Shown here: positions 1 through 5,370 of the stretch, piece after piece
Numbering within the stretch: position 1 is the stretch's first letter
How the letters are laid out: each line of letters starts with the position of its first letter
Source: an uncultured Eisenbergiella sp.
GTDB taxonomy: Bacteria; Bacillota; Clostridia; Lachnospirales; Lachnospiraceae
Assembly: GCA_948960675.1 (NCBI GenBank)
Contig: CARDPF010000190.1
Location: 1 to 6,148 of the forward strand
Direction: 5' to 3'
DNA length: 6,148 bases
The notes under the pieces: model-generated
Databases searched by the model: none
The model's input: the letters and a program-made list of their open reading frames with translations, nothing else
Told to the model about the DNA's origin: nothing
Made by a program: the position numbers and the translations under genes

Positions 1-1178
1 CAGTGGCCTTGGCCAAATCGGAGTTGGGCAGCGTTCCGGAAAAAATTACGGTCAGGCTGAGCCGGAATGTCCTTAAGAATGCCCGGGGGGTGGGAATTCC
101 CAAAACGGGCATGGTAGGGGTGGAAATTGCAGCTGCAATGGGAGCCACCGGCGGGGATCCGCAGGCGAAGCTGGAGGTTCTGCATTCCGTTTCCGGTGAG
201 GAAATGGAAGCGGCAGAGGCTTTGGCAGGGCATGTGCAGGTGGAACTGGCCCACACGGATAAAAAGCTTTACATAGAAGTCCTGCTTGCGGATAAGGGTG
301 ACGAGGTCTGTGTCATCATAGAGGACAGCCATACCAATGTGGTGGAAATCCGGCATGGAGAAAGGATTGTCTTTGGCAGAAAGGATCGCGCCAGGGCAGA
401 GAACGGGGACGGCGGACACGACATGACCATTCGCGATATTGTTGACTGTATCCGGTCAGTTGGGGTGGAGAGGCTTTCTTTTTTGGAGCCCTGTATCAGG
501 CTCAACGGAGCCGTTGCGAAAGCGGGAATGGAAGGGGATTATGGCCTGCATGTGGGGCGGGATATTTTGGGTGAGGCAGAACTGAACCATGAAAATTCCG
601 TACAAAATATCGCAGTGTCCATGACAGCCGCTGCAGCCGACCTGCGGATGGCAGGGGGGACACTGCCGGTTATGACGGTGTGCGGAAGCGGGAATCAGGG
701 CCTGACAGCAACTGTGCCGGTGATCGCATATGCGCAGGAGAAGGGATTGGATGCAGGGACGCTTTACAGGGCGCTGGCGCTTAGTTGTCTGGTAACGATT
801 CATGTCAAATATTATATCGGAAAGCTGTCTGCCCTGTGCGGCTGCGGGGTAGGCTCATCAATCGGGGTCAGCTGTGCCCTTGTTTATATGCAGGGCGGCA
901 GTACAGGACAGATTGAGGATGCGGTACAGAATATGATCGCCACGGTTTCCGGTATGATCTGTGACGGGGCAAAGGCGGGCTGTGCCCTTAAAATCGCGGC
1001 GGTTGTGGCCAGTGCCTTTCAGAGCGCCGCGTTAGCCATGAATCATCATGGTGCGGGCAGGATGGACGGAATCACAGGCGAAAATGTGGAAAAAAGCATT
1101 CAAAATCTTGGAAAGCTTGGAAGAAACGGAATGGAAGAAGCGGACAGGGTGATTTTGGATTTGATGCTTTGTAACTAA
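1..1178 (+). CDS. UPF0597 / L-cysteine desulfidase-like (serine dehydratase alpha-type) protein, 5' truncated
   Basis: The open frame enters from the left edge and ends at TAA 1176-1178. The GTG at 3 is not the real start: its first residues (VALAKSELG) align with the alanine-rich helix that follows the ALGCTEP motif in E. coli YhaM/CyuA. About 30-45 N-terminal residues, including that first cysteine, therefore lie outside the window; family members are about 430 aa and 391 codons remain. Counting from codon 3, family hallmarks are GTGMVG-like KTGMVGVEIAAAMGATGG (34-51), CGSGNQGLTATVPV (227-240), KLSALCGCGVGSSIG (274-288) and SGMICDGAKAGCALKI (316-331). Characterised relatives hold an oxygen-sensitive 4Fe-4S cluster and convert L-cysteine to pyruvate, ammonia and sulfide in the cytoplasm; the fold is shared with the L-serine dehydratase alpha domain. 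C279 or C281 and C320 are the likely remaining cluster ligands. The family is secure, but the substrate (cysteine, serine or another amino acid) is inferred. The next gene starts 45 bases downstream. Confidence 0.88.
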   Translation, partial: VALAKSELGSVPEKITVRLSRNVLKNARGVGIPKTGMVGVEIAAAMGATGGDPQAKLEVLHSVSGEEMEAAEALAGHVQVELAHTDKKLYIEVLLADKGDEVCVIIEDSHTNVVEIRHGERIVFGRKDRARAENGDGGHDMTIRDIVDCIRSVGVERLSFLEPCIRLNGAVAKAGMEGDYGLHVGRDILGEAELNHENSVQNIAVSMTAAAADLRMAGGTLPVMTVCGSGNQGLTATVPVIAYAQEKGLDAGTLYRALALSCLVTIHVKYYIGKLSALCGCGVGSSIGVSCALVYMQGGSTGQIEDAVQNMIATVSGMICDGAKAGCALKIAAVVASAFQSAALAMNHHGAGRMDGITGENVEKSIQNLGKLGRNGMEEADRVILDLMLCN

Positions 1179-1213
1179 GGATAAACGGGTGTTGGAATGT
1201 GCAGCACAGAAAC

Positions 1214-1217
1214 GGAG
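1214..1217 (+). promoter_or_regulatory. Ribosome binding site that decides the UROD-like start
   Basis: GGAG lies six bases before ATG 1224. The longer in-frame ATG at 1197 has only AAGG about 16 bases upstream, too far for a normal site. The family's N-terminal pattern (M-x-x-R-x-x-V-L-x-A) also begins at ATG 1224, so the shorter start is preferred. Confidence 0.6.
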
Positions 1218-1223
1218 TGGAAA

Positions 1224-2201
1224 ATGGACAAAAGGACAAGAGTATTGGCAGCGATGAACAAAGAAAAGGTGGATCATGTTCCCGTAGGGTTTTGGTTTCA
1301 CTTTGGGGGCGAAGAGGCGTCTGGGGACGCCTGTGTACGGGCGCATTTAAAGTATTACAGGGAAACGGATTTGGATTTCGTGAAAATAATGTGTGACGGG
1401 TATTTTCCCTTTCCCCTTCCACAGGTGCGGTGTAGCGCCGACTGGAAAAAGGTGGAACCGCTTGCAAAAGACCATCCGTTTATCAAAGAGCAGGTTGACC
1501 GGGCGAAAGCGATTGTAAATGAAATCGGAAAAGAGCGTTGTGTGTTTTACAATGTGTTTGCCCCTTTTTCTTCCCTGCGCTTCGGTGCGGAGGCGGTCGG
1601 GCTGGATGATAAGACGGTGATGGCCCATGTACGGCAGGACCGCACCGCAGTCATGCATGCACTGGATGCCATTGCATGGTCCAATGCGCTGCTGGCAGAA
1701 CTTTTGATTACGGAGGCAGGCTGTGACGGGGTATATTATTGCGTACAGAGCGGGGAATATGACCGGTTTTTGGCGGAGGAATACAAAGCGGTGGTCGCCC
1801 CCAGCGATCTTTATGTTTTGGAGCATGCCAACCGGTTTTCGGAAAATAATATCATGCATATGTGCGGATGGGCAGGGGCCAGAAACCGGCTGGAACTGTG
1901 GAAAGATTATCCGGCAAAGGTGATGAACTGGGCTGTCTATGTAGAAGGAATGGGCTTGGAAGAGGGAAGGGGGTATTTCGGAAACAAGACATCCCTGGGG
2001 GGTTTTGAGACGCATTGGGACGGAAAGGTGCAGGAAGGGATTATTTATAACGGCACGAAGCAGGAACTGCAGGATTATACCAGGGAATTGATTCTCGATC
2101 ATGGAAAAAGGGGACTGATGCTTGGCGGGGACTGTACGATTGACGCAAGGATAGACCGGGAGAGGATTCGCTGGATCGTGGAGGCGGCCAGAAGCCTGTA
2201 A
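1224..2201 (+). CDS. Uroporphyrinogen decarboxylase-fold protein, probable methyltransferase-type (not haem UROD)
   Basis: From ATG 1224 the protein is 325 aa, a normal length for UROD-family (PF01208) proteins; ATG 1197 would add nine residues. The N-terminus MDKRTRVLAAMNKEKVDHVP (1-20) matches the family opening, in which the first helix leads to D-x-V-P-V at strand 1. The C-terminus GLMLGGDCTID (298-308), followed by an R-E-R-I-R-W-I-V-E-A-A helix, matches the family end. Haem-biosynthetic UROD needs the arginines of its RQAGR loop and a late GHG histidine; here those positions read GFWFHFGG and GGDC, so that activity is unlikely. HMCG gives H212 and C214, and GGDC gives C304, which reproduces the His-x-Cys...Cys zinc site of MtaA/MtbA-type methylcobamide methyltransferases. 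I infer zinc-dependent thiol or corrinoid methyl transfer in the cytoplasm. No corrinoid-binding protein or reductive activator is in the window, so the partner and substrate are unknown. No signal peptide or membrane segment is seen. Confidence 0.82.
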   Translation: MDKRTRVLAAMNKEKVDHVPVGFWFHFGGEEASGDACVRAHLKYYRETDLDFVKIMCDGYFPFPLPQVRCSADWKKVEPLAKDHPFIKEQVDRAKAIVNEIGKERCVFYNVFAPFSSLRFGAEAVGLDDKTVMAHVRQDRTAVMHALDAIAWSNALLAELLITEAGCDGVYYCVQSGEYDRFLAEEYKAVVAPSDLYVLEHANRFSENNIMHMCGWAGARNRLELWKDYPAKVMNWAVYVEGMGLEEGRGYFGNKTSLGGFETHWDGKVQEGIIYNGTKQELQDYTRELILDHGKRGLMLGGDCTIDARIDRERIRWIVEAARSL

Positions 2202-2224
2202 ATCGCAGGAAGATTGCAGGTGCC

Positions 2225-2246
2225 GGTAATGTTGTGGGGTAATGTT
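2225..2246 (+). repeat. 9-bp direct repeat, GGTAATGTT twice
   Basis: GGTAATGTT occurs at 2225-2233 and again at 2238-2246, a 13-bp period. The second copy runs into the perfect palindrome at 2241-2252, so the first may be a degenerate half-site of the same binding element. The repeat is read directly; its role is inferred. Confidence 0.45.
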
Positions 2247-2252
2247 AACATT
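2241..2252. promoter_or_regulatory. Perfect 12-bp palindrome, candidate operator
   Basis: AATGTTAACATT is identical to its reverse complement and lies 44 bases before the GH43 start codon. Its core GT-TA-AC fits the loose FadR/VanR-type GntR operator form (GT, a short spacer, AC in a two-fold symmetric AT-rich context). A GntR/FCD regulator is encoded about 1.1 kb downstream. I found no second exact copy at that regulator's own promoter, so the assignment remains a hypothesis. I could not assign a credible -35/-10 pair around it. Confidence 0.42.
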
Positions 2253-2296
2253 TTGGGCGGCATTCTGACGGTTTTGCAACAGGATAAGGAGACTAT

Positions 2297-3244
2297 ATGC
2301 AGGCGTATTTATTTGTCCATTTCAGGGAAAAGACAACGCCGGACGGTGAGCAGGTATATTTTGGCTTAAGCCGTGACGGTTTTTGCTGGGAGGCGGTCAA
2401 TCATGGATTGCCGGTACTCTGGGCTTATTACGGGGATAAGGGAGTGCGGGATTTCACGGTTATCCGCTGTTCCCAGACAGGAAAATTCTATATTTTTGCG
2501 ACAGATTTAAGTCTTTCTTACGGGATGAGAAACCAATACCACAAGTCCTGGCAGGAGATCGGAAGGCACGGGAGTAAGAATTTCTCCGTATGGGAATCGG
2601 AGAATCTGGTGGACTGGACGGAGCAGCGTCTGGTGAAGATCGGTACAAAGGACTTTGGCTGTCTGTGGGCTCCCGATATTATTTTCGATAAGGAAGAAAG
2701 GGACTACCTGCTTCATTGGTCGTCTGCCCATGCCGAAAACGGATATGGGGCGAAGAAGATTTATTACAGCAGGACGAAGGATTTCCGGAGTTTTTCAACG
2801 CCGCAGGTATTGTACCAAAAAGAGGACAGCGGGATTATAGACTCCGCCATTTATGAGGAGGACGGGCTCTATTATCTGTTCGTAAAAAGCGAGTGCAATC
2901 CGTCCAAGGTGATTCTGCTTTGCGCAGAGCATGTCACAGGCCCTTACAGAAGGGTGGAAGCCTTTGACCGGAGTATGGAGGGCATAGAGAGCGGGCTTTA
3001 TGAAGCGCCCACGGCAGTCCGGCTGGCGGATGGAAGGTGGTGTCTGTTTTTGGATTATTATGGTGTGCCGGGGGCAGGGCAAGGGTATGTTCCCTTTATT
3101 GCGCAGAGCCTTCGCTCAGGAGAATTTTTGCGTTCCGATCAGGCATTTGCATTTCCGTATGGATTTAAACACGGCACGATTTTGACGATTACCATGGAGG
3201 AATATGAGAGGATCAAAAACCATGACTGGGCGGATAGAGGGTAA
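2297..3244 (+). CDS. Glycoside hydrolase family 43 protein (arabinosidase/xylosidase-like), cytoplasmic
   Basis: The 315-aa protein starts at ATG 2297, five bases after AAGGAG (2286-2291). It has no signal peptide, so it should act inside the cell on imported oligosaccharides or glycosides. It reads as a single five-bladed beta-propeller domain: YFGLSRDGFCWE (21-32), GVRDFTVIR (49-57), FYIFATDLS (64-72), VWESENLVDWTEQRL (98-112), WAPDIIFD (124-131), IDSAIYEEDGLYYLF (181-195), YEAPTAVRL (235-243) and FPYGFKHGTILTIT (286-299). By family analogy D52 is the general base, D182 the pKa-modulating aspartate, E236 the general acid and H292 the histidine near the central metal. The usual RDP after the first blade is RDF here; the Asp is kept. 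GH43 covers arabinofuranosidases, arabinanases, xylosidases and galactosidases, and the exact substrate cannot be read. A gap of 87 bases containing a promoter separates it from the regulator downstream. Confidence 0.85.
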   Translation: MQAYLFVHFREKTTPDGEQVYFGLSRDGFCWEAVNHGLPVLWAYYGDKGVRDFTVIRCSQTGKFYIFATDLSLSYGMRNQYHKSWQEIGRHGSKNFSVWESENLVDWTEQRLVKIGTKDFGCLWAPDIIFDKEERDYLLHWSSAHAENGYGAKKIYYSRTKDFRSFSTPQVLYQKEDSGIIDSAIYEEDGLYYLFVKSECNPSKVILLCAEHVTGPYRRVEAFDRSMEGIESGLYEAPTAVRLADGRWCLFLDYYGVPGAGQGYVPFIAQSLRSGEFLRSDQAFAFPYGFKHGTILTITMEEYERIKNHDWADRG

Positions 3245-3253
3245 GGGGGCTGC

Positions 3254-3282
3254 TTGCCGGGTATCTGGGGATATGCTATACT
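3254..3282 (+). promoter_or_regulatory. SigA-type promoter with extended -10 for the gntR-M20-AKR operon
   Basis: TTGCCG (3254-3259, 4 of 6 matches to TTGACA) is followed by a 17-base spacer and TATACT (3277-3282, 5 of 6 matches to TATAAT). TG at 3274-3275, one base before the -10, makes it an extended -10. Transcription would begin near 3289, giving a leader of about 43 bases to ATG 3332. It starts ten bases after the GH43 stop. GTAT (3261-3264) and ATAC (3278-3281) form a small inverted pair across the spacer and -10, a possible but weak autoregulatory half-site set. Confidence 0.65.
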
Positions 3283-3331
3283 GGAAGCTGTAATCCGTGA
3301 AAAATTGCAGGAGAAAGCGTAGGGGGCATAT

Positions 3332-3979
3332 ATGGAACTGGTAAAACCCAAGAAGGAGACACTAACCGACAAGGTGCATGACGGAATATTGGAGATGATT
3401 ATCCGGAACGCGACACAGGATGAAATTGTTTTTAACGAAAGCCAGCTGATGGAAGTATTTGGCGTCAGCAAGGCGCCTGTAAGGGAGGCGCTGATCAGGC
3501 TTTGCAGCGAGGGGGTTTTAAAGATCATTCCGCGTTATGGGTATGTGGTAGTGAAGCTTTCGGACAAGGACGAAAAGGACGTGATCCGGATGAGGACACT
3601 TTTGGAAATGGAGGCCTTAAGAAGCAACTTTTCCGATATTGTACAGTATCATTTGGCTGAAATCAAAGAGCAGATTACACGTTCCTGTGTCAGCGAGAAT
3701 ATGGATGTCTGGGAGATCTGGAAATTTAACGAGGAGTTTCATTTATTGCTGGCTTCTTATGGGAACAATCAGATCCTGATTCGTTTCCTGACGGAAAGCC
3801 TGCAGATCCATAAGCGCATTTATGCAAGACGGTGGTATAAGGATCAAAACACCATGGACTCCAGTTCCGATTCGGCCCCCCACATGGGAATTTATCAGGC
3901 ATTGTATGACGGTGATCTGGAAAAGAGTATGCATGCCTTGCAGCAGGATATTGCTTCCGACAGCATTGTTGGGCCATAG
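3332..3979 (+). CDS. GntR-family transcriptional regulator, FCD (FadR C-terminal) subfamily
   Basis: The 215-aa protein starts at ATG 3332 with AGGGGG (3321-3326) five bases before it. Residues 10-77 form the winged helix: LTDKVHDGILEMII is helix 1, NESQLMEVFGVSKAPVREAL (35-54) the helix-turn-helix, and GVLKIIPRYGYVV (61-73) the wing. Residues from about 83 form the all-helical FCD effector domain, opening with IRMRTLLEMEALR (85-97). Canonical FCD proteins bind a divalent metal through one Asp and three His. The equivalent positions here are N133 (in FNEEFH), H137, H184 (in APHMGIYQALYDGD) and D206, with the spacings expected of the family, so the ligand set is N/H/H/D. Such proteins usually repress catabolic genes until a carboxylate or sugar-acid effector binds. 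It is the first gene after the promoter at 3254-3282 and lies 18 bases before the M20 gene, which suggests autoregulation and control of the two genes downstream. The effector is unknown. Confidence 0.92.
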   Translation: MELVKPKKETLTDKVHDGILEMIIRNATQDEIVFNESQLMEVFGVSKAPVREALIRLCSEGVLKIIPRYGYVVVKLSDKDEKDVIRMRTLLEMEALRSNFSDIVQYHLAEIKEQITRSCVSENMDVWEIWKFNEEFHLLLASYGNNQILIRFLTESLQIHKRIYARRWYKDQNTMDSSSDSAPHMGIYQALYDGDLEKSMHALQQDIASDSIVGP

Positions 3980-3997
3980 AGGAAAAAGAGGGCGTAT

Positions 3998-5332
3998 ATG
4001 TTTGAAGAAATAGGGAGAAAGCTGTCCGGTATGGTCAGTATTCCCACTGTAAGCGGGAAGGGAAATGAAAAAGAGTATCATATAAAGGAGTACAGGGAGT
4101 ATCTGGAAAAAGAATTCCCGAATGTGTTTTTCAGGGCCCATATGATCGAAGTGGGGGAGGCACGGCTTCTTCGGTTTGTGGGAAAGGGCAGGGAAGGGCT
4201 GCCGGTTCTTTTTACCGGACATATGGATGTGGTTCCTGCAGGGGATACCGGATTGTGGGAGCATCCCCCTTTTTTGGGGTTCACCGAAAAAGGCATCGTC
4301 TGGGGAAGAGGGGCGCAGGACATGAAGGGGCCGCAGTGTGCCCTGCTATCGGCACTGGATCAGCTTTTGGGCGAGGACTGGATGCCGGGAAGGGAAATTT
4401 GGCTTTATCTTTCCTGTGACGAGGAGGTCGGCGGTGATACCACGGCCCTTGCGGCCGGTCTTTTGGAAAAAGAGGGGATTCGTTTTGAAACGGTATATGA
4501 CGAGGGCGGAACCATTTGTGACAATTTTATGGGCATGGTGGAAGGAAGGGCCGCCATGTTTGCCATCGGGGAGAAAGGTTCTCTGGAATACCGCTTTACA
4601 GCCCTTGCCCAGGGGGGGCATTCGGCCTCCCCGCCTAAAAATTCAGCGATTGTACGGTTGGGGGAACTGATGCACGAGATAGAAGCCGGGGAAATTTTTA
4701 GGCGGGAGTTGGGAAAGGGAAACCGTCTCATGCTCCGTGAGATGGCGGCCTGTGCGAAAGGGGAGACGAAAGAAGAAAAGGAAAAAATGAGGGAGCAACT
4801 CCTTTTGGCAGCGCAGGAAAGCGGAGAGTATCCGGTTTTGCGTAAGATTTGCACACAGGCAGATCAGCTTTTGGGTTCCACGATCGCATTTACCATGATT
4901 GAGGGCGGAAGCGCGTTTAATGTGATGCCGCAAAAAGCCGTCCTGACAGCCAATGTGCGGATTGCGGCTTCGGATTCCACAGGGGAAATAACGGCAATCC
5001 TGGAAGCGCTGGCCCAAAAGCACAACCTGGTCTGCGAGTGTGTGGGCGGAAGGGGAGCGGTTGCGGAAAGCGACATACAAAAAAGCGGTTACCAAAGGAT
5101 GAAAGACTGCGTAAATGAGGTCTATCCGGGAATCCCGGTGATCCCCTTTGTGCTGGGGGGCGGAACCGATTCCAGACATTTTGCGCACCTGACGGAGGAA
5201 ATTGTCCGTTTTTCCCCCATGTATGCCAAGCCCTGGCAGGGGAGGGGCGTGCATAACAATAATGAGGCTGCAAACATTGATGCAGTGCGGGATGCGGCAA
5301 TGTGCTACAGGTGTCTTTTGGGAAAGCTGTGA
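3998..5332 (+). CDS. M20-family zinc metallopeptidase / amidohydrolase (carboxypeptidase S / PM20D1-like)
   Basis: The 444-aa protein starts at ATG 3998, five bases after GAGGG (3988-3992). The catalytic domain shows the two-zinc set of family M20: LFTGHMDVVPAGD (71-83) gives H75 and D77; GRGAQDMKG (103-111) gives bridging D108; CDEEVGG (140-146) gives general base E142 and ligand E143; VYDEGGT (166-172) gives D168; GVHNNNEAANID (417-428) gives H419. The lid/dimer domain contains AQGGHSASPPKNSA (204-217), whose H208 is the substrate-binding histidine reached across the dimer. GHSASPP, YDEGG and GGGTDSRHF (387-395) point to the carboxypeptidase S / PM20D1 branch rather than true DapE or ArgE. 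A charged K/E-rich stretch (about 241-270) lies in the lid. The likely reaction is hydrolysis of an N-acyl amino acid or small peptide in the cytoplasm, as no signal peptide is present. It is co-transcribed with the regulator before it and probably with the aldo/keto reductase after it. Confidence 0.9.
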   Translation: MFEEIGRKLSGMVSIPTVSGKGNEKEYHIKEYREYLEKEFPNVFFRAHMIEVGEARLLRFVGKGREGLPVLFTGHMDVVPAGDTGLWEHPPFLGFTEKGIVWGRGAQDMKGPQCALLSALDQLLGEDWMPGREIWLYLSCDEEVGGDTTALAAGLLEKEGIRFETVYDEGGTICDNFMGMVEGRAAMFAIGEKGSLEYRFTALAQGGHSASPPKNSAIVRLGELMHEIEAGEIFRRELGKGNRLMLREMAACAKGETKEEKEKMREQLLLAAQESGEYPVLRKICTQADQLLGSTIAFTMIEGGSAFNVMPQKAVLTANVRIAASDSTGEITAILEALAQKHNLVCECVGGRGAVAESDIQKSGYQRMKDCVNEVYPGIPVIPFVLGGGTDSRHFAHLTEEIVRFSPMYAKPWQGRGVHNNNEAANIDAVRDAAMCYRCLLGKL

Positions 5333-5370
5333 GAAATGGCATAATTATTTTAAAAACCATGGAGGTATAT

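Larger units (their letters stand above)
2221..2262 (+). other. Possible imperfect hairpin in the gap before the GH43 gene
   Basis: TGCCG (2221-2225) can pair with CGGCA (2258-2262), and AATGTT (2228-2233) with AACATT (2247-2252), leaving an asymmetric internal loop and a 13-base loop. Only GTTTT follows, eight bases later, so it is a poor intrinsic terminator. It could be a processing or attenuation structure, or only a by-product of the repeats listed separately. Confidence 0.25.

Noticed and set aside
3..5. GTG as the true start of the first gene.
   Set aside because: The family's conserved cysteine motif should lie just upstream, and the first residues align to the middle of a conserved helix, so the gene is cut by the window edge.
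1197..1223. Longer start of the UROD-like gene at ATG 1197.
   Set aside because: It lacks a well-placed ribosome binding site and the family N-terminal pattern begins at ATG 1224, which has GGAG six bases upstream.
2221..2275. Intrinsic terminator after the UROD-like gene.
   Set aside because: The potential stem is interrupted and only four T residues follow, several bases away; there is no proper U-tract.
1347..2279. A 310-codon open frame on the - strand opposite the UROD-like gene.
   Set aside because: It lies antisense to a gene with clear family motifs and its translation shows no recognisable domain, so it is a shadow frame.
2202..2296. A SigA promoter for the GH43 gene, e.g. TTGCAG at 2214 or TTAACA at 2245 as a -35.
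   Set aside because: No acceptable -10 hexamer lies 16-18 bases downstream of either, so I do not call a promoter here.
4643..5254. A 203-codon - strand frame opposite the M20 gene.
   Set aside because: The + strand carries the complete M20 metal-ligand set across the same bases; the antisense translation has no domain-like pattern.
5333..5370. Promoter in the AT-rich gap before the aldo/keto reductase.
   Set aside because: The gap is only 38 bases and has no convincing -35/-10 pair; read-through from the M20 gene is simpler.
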